Below, in pieces: positions 8,234 to 17,175 of a stretch of DNA of 64,000 bases. This stretch comes from Streptomyces sp. PR69. GTDB lineage: Bacteria > Actinomycetota > Actinomycetes > Streptomycetales > Streptomycetaceae. The DNA is taken from positions 62,001-126,000 of the forward strand of contig NZ_JAOWCB010000014.1 of the NCBI RefSeq assembly GCF_026420845.1. Reading direction: 5' to 3'. Both the position numbers and the translations under genes were made by a program. A model generated the notes under the pieces. That model was given only the letters and a program-made list of their open reading frames with translations, had not been told where the DNA came from and did no database searches. Numbering within the stretch: the stretch's first letter is position 1; the number at the start of each line of letters is the position of its first letter.

Positions 8234-9703
8234 TCAGTGGTGGAACGCCGTGGGCTGCTCGATGTCCTGGCTCAGCGGATGCGGCTGCCGCCGCAGCTCC
8301 GGAAGCAGCCGGCGCAGATCCTCCAGCAGCAGCTCCGCCAGATCGGCCGAGAAGCCGTTGCGGCACACCACGCGCAGCACGGACAGATCCTCGCGGTTCG
8401 GCGGGAAGGTGTACGCGGGCACCAGCCAGCCGTGTTCGCGCAGCCGCCGCGACACGTCGAAGACGTCAAAGCTCTCCACGCCGGGCGCGGTCGTCAGCGC
8501 GAACACCGGAAGCTGATCGCCGCGGGTGAGCAGCCGGAAGTCGCCCAGGGCCGCGATGCCCTCCGCCAGGGCGCGGGCCACATCGCGGGAGGCCTGCTGG
8601 ACGGCCCGGTAACCCTCCCTGCCCAGCCGCAGAAAGGTGTAGTACTGGGCGACGACCTGTGCGCCCGGCCGGGAGAAGTTCAGCGCGAAGGTCGGCATGT
8701 CGCCGCCGAGGTAGTTCACCCGGAAGACGAGCTCCTCCGGCAGCTCGTCCGGCGAGCGCCACAGCGCCCAGCCGACGCCCGGATAGACCAGCCCGTACTT
8801 GTGCCCCGATGTGTTGATCGAGCGGACCCGCGGCAGCCTGAAGTCCCACACCAGGTCCTCGTCGAGGAAGGGCGCGACCATCGCGCCGGACGCGCCGTCG
8901 ACATGGACGGGGACGTCGAGGCCGGTGCGCTCCTGCAGCGCGTCCAGCGCGGCGCACACCTCGGCCACCGGCTCATACGACCCGTCGAAGGTCGAGCCGA
9001 GCACCGTGACCACGCCGATGGTGTTCTCGTCGCAGAGGTCGGCGGCCGCCTGCGGGTCGAGATGGAACCGCTCGCCTTCCATCGGCACCGTCCTGGGCTC
9101 CACCTCCCAGAAGGCGCAGAACTTCTCCCAGCACACCTGGACGTTGACGCCCATGACCAGATTGGGCCGGGCGGACGCCGGATAGCGGTCCCGGTTGCGG
9201 GCCGCCCAGCGCCGCTTGAGCGCCATGCCCGCCAGCATGCAGGCCTCGCTGGAGCCGGTGGTGGAGCAGCCGACCGCGGAGTCGGGGTCCGGGGCGTTCC
9301 AGAGGTCGGCGAGCATCGCCGTACAGCGCCGTTCCAGTTCGGCGGTGCGCGGGTACTCATCCTTGTCGATCATGTTCTTGTCGCGGCACTCCGCCATCAG
9401 CGCCCCGGCCTCCGGCTCCATCCAGGTGGTGACGAAGGTGGCGAGGTTCAGCCGGGAGTTGCCGTCGAGCATCAGCTCGTCACGGACGAGACGGTGCGCT
9501 GTGGCCGGCGCCATCGGGCCGTCGGGGAGCCGGTGCACCGGCGGCGCCGAGGTCATTCCGCCGACCGGGTCCGCGGGTCCGTAGAAGGGGTTGGGGGAGA
9601 GCCGGGAAACGGCGGCGGACGGCTCCGAGCGTGAGCGCTGTGCCGCGGCGGCGCGTGCGGAGTCGTGTGCGGGGTTCTTCTCCGTACCCTTGTAGAGCAC
9701 CAT
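8234..9703 (-). CDS. gadB: Glutamate decarboxylase
   Basis: 489 aa from ATG 9703 (GGAGGG upstream). A type II PLP decarboxylase converting L-glutamate to 4-aminobutyrate and CO2. Landmarks: the VGCSTTGSSEACMLAGMALK segment, the HVDGASG cofactor-binding stretch and SGHKYGLVYPG with the Schiff-base Lys. The N-terminus has about 60 variable residues before the conserved PVHRLPDG and AHRLVRDELMLDGN. In bacteria the enzyme gives acid tolerance or feeds the GABA shunt. Divergent from tipA with a 276-bp gap. No GABA antiporter gene adjoins it. Confidence 0.95.
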   Translation of the reverse strand: MVLYKGTEKNPAHDSARAAAAQRSRSEPSAAVSRLSPNPFYGPADPVGGMTSAPPVHRLPDGPMAPATAHRLVRDELMLDGNSRLNLATFVTTWMEPEAGALMAECRDKNMIDKDEYPRTAELERRCTAMLADLWNAPDPDSAVGCSTTGSSEACMLAGMALKRRWAARNRDRYPASARPNLVMGVNVQVCWEKFCAFWEVEPRTVPMEGERFHLDPQAAADLCDENTIGVVTVLGSTFDGSYEPVAEVCAALDALQERTGLDVPVHVDGASGAMVAPFLDEDLVWDFRLPRVRSINTSGHKYGLVYPGVGWALWRSPDELPEELVFRVNYLGGDMPTFALNFSRPGAQVVAQYYTFLRLGREGYRAVQQASRDVARALAEGIAALGDFRLLTRGDQLPVFALTTAPGVESFDVFDVSRRLREHGWLVPAYTFPPNREDLSVLRVVCRNGFSADLAELLLEDLRRLLPELRRQPHPLSQDIEQPTAFHH

Positions 9704-9917
9704 GGTCGTTCCGGCCCTCCGCTCGCGTTTCCGCTCACATTTCCGCTCGGTTTCCGCCGGCGACAGCCCGCCGGGCGGGTTGGACTCGACCCGCAGCCGG
9801 GTCCGGCCGCGCGGCTGCACACGCGACCATCTCCACACGCGACCATACGGATAAATGGGGCGAATAGCTCATTGGGTGATCCATAGGGATGCGCGCGTGC
9901 GGGAAAGCGGGCTTGCA

Positions 9918-9934
9918 CCTCACGTGGCGTGAGG
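9918..9934. promoter_or_regulatory. TipAL operator in the tipA promoter
   Basis: Inverted repeat CCTCACG-TGG-CGTGAGG, 46 bp before the tipA start. The sequence GCTTGCACCTCACGT (9911-9925) closely matches, from memory, the S. lividans thiostrepton-inducible tipA promoter, where TipAL binds between the -35 and -10 regions as MerR proteins do. Autoregulation by TipAL is inferred by analogy. Confidence 0.8.
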
Positions 9935-9979
9935 ACCCAGGCTGAAGGGCGTACCGAGAAAGCGAAGGAGCGGAAGGCG

Positions 9980-10741
9980 ATGAGCTACCCCGTGGGACAG
10001 GTCGCCGCGTTCGCCGGAGTGACGGTGCGCACCCTGCACCACTACGACGAGATCGGGCTGCTCTGCCCGAGCGAGCGCAGCCACGCGGGCCACCGGCGCT
10101 ATGACGACGCCGACCTGGACCGGCTGCAGCAGATCCTGTTCTACCGGGAGCTCGGCTTCCCGCTCGACGAGGTGGCGGCGCTCCTCGACGACCCGGACGC
10201 GGACCCGCAGGAGCATCTGCGGCGGCAGCACACGCTGCTCACCGGACGGATCGCCAAGCTGCGGGAGATGGCCGCCGCCGTCGAACTGGCCATGGAGGCG
10301 AGAAAGATGGGCATCAATCTCACGCCCGAGGAGAAGTTCGAGGTCTTCGGAGACTTCGACCCCGACGCCTATGAGGAGGAGGTCCAGCAGCGCTGGGGCG
10401 GCACGGAGGAGTACCGCGAGTCCCAGCGCAGGGCCGCGCGCTATACGAAGGAGGACTGGCAGCGCATCCAGGCCGAGGCCGAGGAGGTCACACGGCGCTT
10501 TGTGGCGCTGATGGAGGCGGGGGAGCCGGCGGAGTCCGAGGCGGCGATGGACGCGGCGGAGGGGCACCGGGAGTGGATCAGCCGCAACCACTACGAGTGC
10601 TCGCACGAGATGCACCGGTGTCTGGGTGACATGTACGTCGACGACGTCCGCTTCACGGAGAACATCGACAAGGCGAGGCCGGGGCTGGCGGTGTACGAAC
10701 GCGCGGCGATCCGCGCGAATGCGGCACGGCACGGGGCCTGA
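9980..10741 (+). CDS. tipA: TipAL, MerR-type thiopeptide-responsive regulator
   Basis: 253 aa, the same length as S. lividans TipAL. Residues 1-70 are a MerR helix-turn-helix (YPVGQVAAFAGVTVRTLHHY), then a coiled coil, then the TipAS ligand-trap domain. An internal ATG at 10307 (residue 110, MGINLTPEEKFEVFGDFDPD) has GGAGG 8 bp upstream, exactly where the separate TipAS protein starts in S. lividans. Both cysteines of the NHYECSHEMHRC segment, including the one that captures thiostrepton, are present. The protein activates its own promoter when it binds thiopeptide antibiotics. Confidence 0.95.
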   Translation: MSYPVGQVAAFAGVTVRTLHHYDEIGLLCPSERSHAGHRRYDDADLDRLQQILFYRELGFPLDEVAALLDDPDADPQEHLRRQHTLLTGRIAKLREMAAAVELAMEARKMGINLTPEEKFEVFGDFDPDAYEEEVQQRWGGTEEYRESQRRAARYTKEDWQRIQAEAEEVTRRFVALMEAGEPAESEAAMDAAEGHREWISRNHYECSHEMHRCLGDMYVDDVRFTENIDKARPGLAVYERAAIRANAARHGA

Positions 10742-11657
10742 GCGGTCCGCGGGCCCGGGGGGCCTTCTCCCACCCGCCCGCCCTTTGGCAGGGCGGGGGT
10801 ACTGCGTACCCCCGCCCCCGACGCCACGCAGGCTCCGCCACGCGGCGGAGCCCCTGGCCCTTTCGGCGCCGCGTCGGCCTCGGCGGGTGGCGGAGCCCCC
10901 CGGACCTCCGGTGCTGTGCAGGCTTCGCCGTGCGGTTGAATCTTGGGTTCCGTGCGTCGCGTCGGCTTCGCCGTGCGGCGGAGTCTCCGCTGCTGTCACG
11001 GGTGTTCGCATCGGAGACTGCGTCGGTGCCGCGTGCGGCTTCCGCCGTGCGGCCGGATCCCCGGTGCGCTTCGGGCGCTTGCGCCGTTCGCCGCGGGGGC
11101 AGGTGGCGGGCTGCGACTGCTGGTGTGTGGGCCGCGGCGACTGAGCCTTCAGGTGCGCTGGCTCGCCGGGTGACTGCTGTACGGCGCATTGGGCTGCGGG
11201 CGCTTGGGCGCGTCCGGCGTCCGGTGGTGCTGGGGGCCGCGTGGCCGGGTACGTGGGCACGATGGCTGGTGGGGCACACGCAATGCCGGGGGGTGGGCCG
11301 CGTGGCGGGGGTGTGGGGTGCTGTCAGGGGGCTGCTGTGCGGGGCGTTGGGCTGCGGGTACTTGACGTGTCGGTGTGCGCCGCGCTGGCTCCGACGCGTG
11401 GTCGGGTGCCGTACGCCGTTCGGGTGCGTGGGCACGATGGCGGCGGGGCACGCGCGATGCCGGGAGTCGGCCCCGTGGCAGGGCCGCGGATGCTTGGCGC
11501 GTCCGGTGTGTGCGGCAGTGCTGGGGCGTCGCGTGTGGGGTGTCGTACGCCGTGCGGGTGCGTTGGCCTGACGGTGGGTGGGGCACACGTGATGCCCCGG
11601 GGGCGGGCCCCGTGACGGGGGGCCGTCAGGGGGGAGCTGTCGGCCGCGCCGGAGGCG
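10742..11657. repeat. Gene-free, G-skewed degenerate repeat region
   Basis: 916 bp with a marked excess of G over C on the plus strand. The left half holds imperfect copies of a GGCTTCGCCGTGCGGCGGAG unit (near 10831, 10921, 10966 and 11039). The right half holds three imperfect copies of a roughly 65-75 bp unit around CGTGGGCACGATGGCGGC and GGGGCACACG.GATGCC (near 11241, 11405 and 11541). The only long frames here are antisense Pro/Arg/His-rich ones with no recognisable domain. I see no gene. Confidence 0.7.
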
Positions 11658-12023
11658 TTACGCGTGGGTGATGACGACCGCCGTGCCGTACGCGCAGACC
11701 TCCGTGCCCACGTCCGCCGCCTCCGCGACGTCGAAGCGGAACATCAGCACGGCGTTCGCGCCGCGGGCCCGCGCCTGTTCGACGAGGCGTTCCATCGCCT
11801 GGTTGCGGGTCTCGACGAGGGTCTTGGTGAGGCCCTTCAGCTCACCGCCGACCAGGGACTTCAGCCCCGCGCCGATCTGGCTGCCCAGATGGCGGGAGCG
11901 GACGGTCAGGCCGAAGACCTCGCCGATCACCTGCTGCACCTGGTGGCCGGGGATGTCGTTCGTGGTGACGACCAGGACCTCGGAGCCGGGCCCCTGCCCG
12001 CCGCCGTATTCGTCGATGCCCAT
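11658..12023 (-). CDS. YbjQ/UPF0145 family protein
   Basis: 121 aa from ATG 12023, which is 9 nt after GGAGG; ATG 12029 is only 3 nt from it. The family core is visible: VLVVTTNDIPGHQVQQVIGE, VFGLTVRSRHLG, an amphipathic middle with QAMERLVEQARARGANAVL, and the end TEVCAYGTAVVI. YbjQ proteins form ring-like oligomers and are of unknown biochemical function. The leftmost gene of a leftward series; DUF368 lies 114 bp upstream. Confidence 0.9.
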   Translation of the reverse strand: MGIDEYGGGQGPGSEVLVVTTNDIPGHQVQQVIGEVFGLTVRSRHLGSQIGAGLKSLVGGELKGLTKTLVETRNQAMERLVEQARARGANAVLMFRFDVAEAADVGTEVCAYGTAVVITHA

Positions 12024-12137
12024 GCGCATCCACCTCCACCGGCAGCTTCACGCGCCGCCGGTGACCGCGCATCCCGGACGCCCCGGACGAGGGGCGGACA
12101 GGCGTCGGACGGAGGCCGGACGGGGGTCGGACGGGGG

Positions 12138-13100
12138 TCAGTCGTTCGCGCCGACGGACACGCGCGCGTGCCGCCCGCGTCCGCCGCCGCGCTGCTCGGT
12201 CCGCTCCCGCTTGGCGTGCGCACGGCGCTCCACGACCAGCACCGCGACCACGACGGCGACGCCCACGGCCATCAGCGCGAAGGTGAGGCCGACCGAGCCG
12301 CTCGGCGCGAGCAGGTGGCGGTCGTCGTCCTGCCAGGGCCACAGGGCGCGCAGCGAACCGGCCATCAGCCCGGTCATCACGACGAGCGTCATGTGGTGGT
12401 AGTTCTCCAGCAGCCACTTCAGCAGCTTCACAAAGAGCGCGAGACCGACGACGCACCCGGTGCCGAAGACCGCGACATAGCCGAGGTCGCGCTCGTTGAC
12501 CGCGTCCATCGTCGGCTCGTACAGCCCCAGTGTGAGCAGGATGAACGAGCCGGAGACGCCCGGCAGCACCAGCGCGCAGATCGCCACCGCCCCGGCCAGT
12601 CCGACGATCGCGGGGTGGGTCGGCATCTGCGCGGGCGGCAGGCCCGTCAGCACGAACGCCCCTGCCGCGACGAGCAGTCCGAGCAGGTAGTTCCCCGCGG
12701 TCCAGCGCCTGCCGGAGCCGGAGTACGGCACCCACAGCGAGGCCAGCACCAGCCCGAAGAACAGGGCGTACGCGAACTGCGGATGCTCCTCGATCACCGG
12801 GGCCAGCAGCTTGGCGCCCAGCACCAGCGCGGCCGCCATGCCGATGAGCAGCGGGAGCAGCGTCCCCCATTCGGCCTTCTTCATCTCGGCGGCCGCCCGG
12901 GACATGCCCCGGCCGCGCGGCAGGTCGGCCGCGGCCATGCGCAGTCCGCTGGTGATGAAACCCGCGCCGCCGATGAGCTTTTCGTAGACCCCGGTGATCA
13001 GGGCCACGGTGCCGCCGCTGATGCCGGGGACCACCTCGGCGGCCCCGATGAGAGTGCCGCGGAAGGCGTTGAAGGCGTGACCGCCGGGCGACTTCGCCAT
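12138..13100 (-). CDS. DUF368 membrane protein (PopT-type polyprenyl-phosphate translocase)
   Basis: 320 aa with about eight hydrophobic segments. The conserved DUF368 motif AAEVVPGISGGTVALITGVY is near the N-terminus, and its internal repeat ALVLPGVSGSFILLTLG appears near the middle, as expected from the family's duplicated fold. DUF368 members (PopT) were recently shown to recycle undecaprenyl phosphate across the membrane for envelope synthesis. The last about 35 residues are charged and cytoplasmic (RRAHAKRERTEQRGGG). Transcribed leftward, probably on its own promoter. Confidence 0.9.
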   Translation of the reverse strand: MAKSPGGHAFNAFRGTLIGAAEVVPGISGGTVALITGVYEKLIGGAGFITSGLRMAAADLPRGRGMSRAAAEMKKAEWGTLLPLLIGMAAALVLGAKLLAPVIEEHPQFAYALFFGLVLASLWVPYSGSGRRWTAGNYLLGLLVAAGAFVLTGLPPAQMPTHPAIVGLAGAVAICALVLPGVSGSFILLTLGLYEPTMDAVNERDLGYVAVFGTGCVVGLALFVKLLKWLLENYHHMTLVVMTGLMAGSLRALWPWQDDDRHLLAPSGSVGLTFALMAVGVAVVVAVLVVERRAHAKRERTEQRGGGRGRHARVSVGAND

Positions 13101-13237
13101 GATCTCCTGCTTTTTCGTCGTGCGAGCCCAGAACCGTGCGAACCCCAGAAGGAGGGTTCATCCTATGCGCCGTACGGGAACGCCCGGGAACCGGGAAACG
13201 GCCAGGGCGCGGAGAAGGCGCAGCGAAGGCGCAGAGG

Positions 13238-14902
13238 TCAGAAGCCGCGCGTGCGCTTGGCCGCGCGCCGCCCCGGACCGCCCTCCGCGCCGAGCCCCGG
13301 CACCCGCAGGAACAGACGCGACAGCTCGCCTCCGAGGTTCACCCCGATCGCGATGGCCAGCGCCAGCGCGGCCGCCTTGCTCAGGGAGGCCAGTCCGTGG
13401 TTCAGCTGGTCCCTGGCGATCTCCAGCAGCCCGAAGTAGATCGCGCTGCCCGGCAGCAGCGGCCCGATCGACGCGGTCACATACGGCAGGGCCGAGGTGA
13501 ACTGATAGCGCGAGAGCATCTGCCCGAACAGCCCCACCAGGCCCGCCGCCGCGGCCGTCGACAGCACCGGGGAGAGATCGCCGGTGTGCGCCATCGCCCC
13601 GAACACCACCCAGGCCACGCCGCCGTTGAGAGTGGCGAGCAGCACCGTGGAGCGTTCCTGCTGGAGCAGGATGGCGAAGCACAGTGACAGCCCCATCGCC
13701 GCCAGGGTCTGCACCTCCGCGCGCTCCCTGCTGGGCAGCTCCGTCTCCGGGGTGAGCCCCGCGTCCAGCGCGACCCCGAAGTACAGCACGAGCAGCACGC
13801 CCACGACGATGCCGACGACCAGATAGACGACCTCCAGCAGTCGCGCGGCCGCCGTGATGTAGAAGCCGGTCAGCCCGTCCTGGACGCCGGCGACCAGCGC
13901 CCGCCCGGGGATCAGTGCGAAGAGACCGCCGGTGATCACCGCGGAGGCGCGGACGTCCAGCGGGGTGAGCGACAGCCCCACGCCCATCGCGGCGGACGGC
14001 ATTGCGGCCACGACGAACTGGTAGAACTCCGGCAGCCCGCGGCCGGCGAGCAGCCAGGCCAGCCGGTCGCCGAGCATCGCACTGATCGCCGCCGCGATGA
14101 AGACGATGGTGTTGCCGCCCACCAGCACGGACGCGGAGCCGGCCAGCAGACCGGCGGCGGCGGTGACCGCCCAGCCGGGGTATGGGTGGCGGTTCCTGCG
14201 GATCTCCGCGAGCCTGCGGTAGGCCTCCTCCAGGGAGACCTGCTCCTCTTCGGTGCTGATGTCGTGCACCAGCTGGTAGACGGCGGCCAGCCGGGTGTAG
14301 TCGGTGCCCCGTCGCCGTACGGTCCGGTTGGCGCTCACCGGGTCGTCGACCAGCGACGGCTGATAGGTGATCGACAGCAGGGTGAAGGTGACGGTCGGCT
14401 CGCAGCGGTCGAGACCGTACGAGTGGGTGACGGCGAACATCGCCGCCTCGACGTCCTCCGCGCCCTCACCGCCCGCGAGCAGCAGCTCGCCGATGCGCAG
14501 GCTGAGGTCCAGCACGCGCGGCACCGCGGGGCCTTCGTCCTCGTGCCGCTGCATCGCCTCCGGCACGGGGCGCTCGCCGACCGGCATCCGCAGCACGGTG
14601 CGCATCCGGTCCTGCCAGGGGGTGTGGCGGGCGAGCCGCACCGCGGGGACGCCCTGGGCGGGGGTGAAGGCGGGCGGGGACTGTTTGGCGCGATAGGTGA
14701 GGGGGGTCGCGAAGGCGGAGCCCTCGGAGTCGGGGTGGGTGTCGAAGGGGGCGGCCATGCCCTGCGGTACGGCGAACTCCGAGGTCGGCGACTCTTCCGC
14801 GGGCGGTTCCGGTTGCTCGAATCCATCCGGCGGAGTGAACGCGCTGTGCGCCTCATCGGAGTGAGGCTTCCGGTCTTCCGGACCCTCCGGTTCCGCCACC
14901 AC
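13238..14902 (-). CDS. ThrE-family threonine/serine exporter
   Basis: About 554 aa from GTG 14902 (GGGAGCGAGG upstream); the frame is open to 15046, but that would run into the ppa terminator. A variable acidic N-terminus of about 130 residues precedes a cytoplasmic ThrE domain (LDLSLRIGELLLAGGEGAED, YGLDRCEPTVTFT, YTRLAAVYQLVHDI). About ten membrane segments follow in two groups (ThrE and ThrE_2 parts). Corynebacterium ThrE exports L-threonine and L-serine by proton motive force; the substrate here is inferred. Confidence 0.88.
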   Translation of the reverse strand: MVAEPEGPEDRKPHSDEAHSAFTPPDGFEQPEPPAEESPTSEFAVPQGMAAPFDTHPDSEGSAFATPLTYRAKQSPPAFTPAQGVPAVRLARHTPWQDRMRTVLRMPVGERPVPEAMQRHEDEGPAVPRVLDLSLRIGELLLAGGEGAEDVEAAMFAVTHSYGLDRCEPTVTFTLLSITYQPSLVDDPVSANRTVRRRGTDYTRLAAVYQLVHDISTEEEQVSLEEAYRRLAEIRRNRHPYPGWAVTAAAGLLAGSASVLVGGNTIVFIAAAISAMLGDRLAWLLAGRGLPEFYQFVVAAMPSAAMGVGLSLTPLDVRASAVITGGLFALIPGRALVAGVQDGLTGFYITAAARLLEVVYLVVGIVVGVLLVLYFGVALDAGLTPETELPSRERAEVQTLAAMGLSLCFAILLQQERSTVLLATLNGGVAWVVFGAMAHTGDLSPVLSTAAAAGLVGLFGQMLSRYQFTSALPYVTASIGPLLPGSAIYFGLLEIARDQLNHGLASLSKAAALALAIAIGVNLGGELSRLFLRVPGLGAEGGPGRRAAKRTRGF

Positions 14903-15035
14903 TGGCTGTTCCTCGCTCCCTGTCCAGGCTCCCCGTTCCTGTCTGCTCGCCGGCTGATGTGGTCGTCTCAGCGTCGACTCGGCGTCGACTCGGCGTCGTC
15001 TCAGCTCAGTATGGGCATGGCCTGGCATACGACGA

Positions 15036-15067
15036 GGGCGGGGCACCCCGCAAGAGGTGCCCCGCCC
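15036..15067 (-). terminator. ppa terminator
   Basis: Perfect 12-bp stem GGGCGGGGCACC / GGTGCCCCGCCC with an 8-nt loop, starting 22 bp past the ppa stop. It separates ppa from the downstream exporter gene on the same strand. Confidence 0.88.
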
Positions 15068-15088
15068 ATGGCCGTGAAGCGCCGTGTC

Positions 15089-15580
15089 TCAGTGGCCGCC
15101 CTGCGCCTCGTAGCGCTTGTAGGAGGCCTCGATCTCCGCCTCCGCCTCGGTGCGGCCGACCCAGTTCGCGCCCTCGACGGACTTGCCCGGCTCCAGGTCC
15201 TTGTAGACCTCGAAGAAGTGCTGGATCTCCAGGCGGTCGAACTCCGAGACATGGTGGATGTCGCGCAGGTGCTCCACGCGCGGGTCGGAGGCCGGCACGC
15301 ACAGCAGCTTGTCGTCGCCGCCGGCCTCGTCCGTCATCCGGAACATGCCGATGGCCCGGCACTTGATCAGGCAGCCGGGGAAGGTCGGCTCGTCAAGAAT
15401 GACCAGCGCGTCCAGCGGGTCGCCGTCCTCGCCGAGGGTGTCCTCGACGAAGCCGTAGTCGGCCGGGTAGCTGGTCGAGGTGAAGAGTCGACGGTCCAGG
15501 CGGATCCGACCGGTCTCGTGGTCCACCTCGTACTTGTTCCGCGAACCCTTCGGGATCTCGATGGTGACGTCGAACTCCAC
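15089..15580 (-). CDS. ppa: Inorganic pyrophosphatase (family I)
   Basis: 163 aa from GTG 15580, with GGAGG 8 nt upstream; the in-frame ATGs at 15595 and 15604 would overlap that site. Soluble family I PPase: [40 protein letters not shown] with the metal-binding Asp residues, and [14 protein letters not shown]. It hydrolyses pyrophosphate to drive biosynthesis. Divergent from the carboxypeptidase gene at 15667, so a shared promoter region of under 90 bp. Confidence 0.97.
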   Translation of the reverse strand: MEFDVTIEIPKGSRNKYEVDHETGRIRLDRRLFTSTSYPADYGFVEDTLGEDGDPLDALVILDEPTFPGCLIKCRAIGMFRMTDEAGGDDKLLCVPASDPRVEHLRDIHHVSEFDRLEIQHFFEVYKDLEPGKSVEGANWVGRTEAEAEIEASYKRYEAQGGH

Positions 15581-15666
15581 GGGTGGCTCCTCCATGATCA
15601 ACACATACGTCTGGTGGTTAAGTGTCCCTCACGCAGATGTGTGATCGCGAAAGGGGCTGATGCGAG

Positions 15667-17175
15667 GTGCCGTCGGTCAGGCCGAAGGTCAGGACATGGC
15701 AGCTCGCGACGGGCGCGGCCGCGGTCGGCTGCGTCCTTGCAGCCGGGGCGGTGGCCGCGGCGGGTCCATGGGACTCCGGTCAGCGTAAGGCCGAGCGGGA
15801 GTGGGCGGCGGCCTACAGCCCCGCAGGTGGCGCACATCACGACGGCACGGCGGCGGGGCCCCCTCGGGGGCGGCCCGAACCCGCCCCCAGCGCCCCTGGC
15901 GTCCTCACCGCCCTCGGCGTCCCCGACGCCGCCGCGCTGCGCGCGCCGCGGCAGCAGACCCCGCCGGCCGACGCCCCCGCAGACCCCGAGCGGAAACCGT
16001 CCCGGCAGCTTGCCCAAGAGCTGTCCCGGAAGCTGGACCCGCTCCTCGCCGACCCTGCTCTCGGTCCGCTGCGCACCGCGTCGGTCGTCGACGTCGCCAC
16101 CGGCGAGAGCCTGTACGCCCGCGGGGCGCGGACCCCGATGACGCCCGCGTCCACCATCAAGATCGCCACGGCGACCGCGGTCCTCGGGGCCCTCGGCCCG
16201 GACCACCGCATCGAGACGACGGTCGTCGCGCCCCCGCCGCGTCCGGGGGGCTCCGCCGCCACGGAGATCACGCTGGTCGGGGGCGGCGACGCCACCCTGG
16301 ACGACAAGCGGCTGCGCACGCTCGCGGAGCGGACGGCCACGGCCCTGCGGGGGCGCGGGACCGCCTCCGTACGGCTGGTCTACGACGCCTCGCGCTACTC
16401 CGGGCCCGCGCGCCACCCCATCGGCCCCAACAGCAACATCGCCCCGGTCAGCGCCCTGACACTGAACCAGGGACGGCTCGACGACTCGCTGCGCGGGCCC
16501 GCCCCGCGCAGCGCCGACCCCGCGCGGGACACCGCCGACGCCTTCGTACGGCTGCTGAGCGAGCACGGCGTCGAAGCCGCCGACCCCAAGCCGGGCCGGG
16601 CGCCCGCCGCCGCGCAGCCGCTGGCCGCCGTCGCCTCCGCGCCCCTGTCTGCGCTGGTCGAACGGATGCTGACGAACAGCGACAACGACCTCGCCGAAGC
16701 GCTCGCCCGCCAGACCGCCCTGGCCGCGGGCGAACGGGCGAGCTTCGCGGGCGCCGAGCGGGCCGTCACCGCACAGCTCGCCGCCCTCGGGATCGACGTC
16801 AAGGGCGCGCGGTTCGCCGACGGCAGCGGGCTCAGCCGACGCGACCGGGCCTCCGCGGGGCTGCTCACCGCCCTCCTCGCCCGGGCCGCGGAGCCGGGCC
16901 GGCCCGAGCTGCGCCCGGTGCTCACAGGGCTGCCGGTCGCCGGGTTCAGCGGCACCCTGGAGGACCGCTACGCAGGCGGTCCGCCCGCCACCGCGGCCGG
17001 CACCGGGCTGGTACGCGCCAAGACCGGCACCCTCACCGGCGTCGACACCCTCGCGGGCGCCGTCGCCACCCCGGACGGCCGTCTGCTGGCCTTCGCCTTC
17101 ATGACCGGCGACAGCCCCTCCCCGTACACGACCCGCCCGGCCCTCGACCGCCTCGCCGCCGCGCTGGCGTCTTGA
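15667..17175 (+). CDS. dacB: D-alanyl-D-alanine carboxypeptidase/endopeptidase (PBP4 type)
   Basis: 502 aa from GTG 15667. An N-terminal signal or anchor segment (WQLATGAAAVGCVLAAGAVA) is followed by a Pro/Ala linker to about residue 115 and then a peptidase S13 domain. Active-site motifs: SxxK in PASTIKIATA, SxN in TNSDNDLAEAL and KTG in RAKTGTLTGVDTLAG. It trims or opens peptidoglycan cross-links outside the membrane. No ribosome site of note. Downstream lies a 575-bp repeat region. Confidence 0.93.
   Translation: MPSVRPKVRTWQLATGAAAVGCVLAAGAVAAAGPWDSGQRKAEREWAAAYSPAGGAHHDGTAAGPPRGRPEPAPSAPGVLTALGVPDAAALRAPRQQTPPADAPADPERKPSRQLAQELSRKLDPLLADPALGPLRTASVVDVATGESLYARGARTPMTPASTIKIATATAVLGALGPDHRIETTVVAPPPRPGGSAATEITLVGGGDATLDDKRLRTLAERTATALRGRGTASVRLVYDASRYSGPARHPIGPNSNIAPVSALTLNQGRLDDSLRGPAPRSADPARDTADAFVRLLSEHGVEAADPKPGRAPAAAQPLAAVASAPLSALVERMLTNSDNDLAEALARQTALAAGERASFAGAERAVTAQLAALGIDVKGARFADGSGLSRRDRASAGLLTALLARAAEPGRPELRPVLTGLPVAGFSGTLEDRYAGGPPATAAGTGLVRAKTGTLTGVDTLAGAVATPDGRLLAFAFMTGDSPSPYTTRPALDRLAAALAS

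Noticed and set aside
9704..9838. An earlier start for glutamate decarboxylase at 9838
   Set aside because: The added residues are Arg-rich and not conserved in the family, and the ATG at 9703 has a good ribosome site.
10653..11588. A 311-codon minus-strand frame in the gene-free region
   Set aside because: Pro/Arg/His/Thr-rich with no domain, built on repeats and with no codon bias; not taken as a gene.
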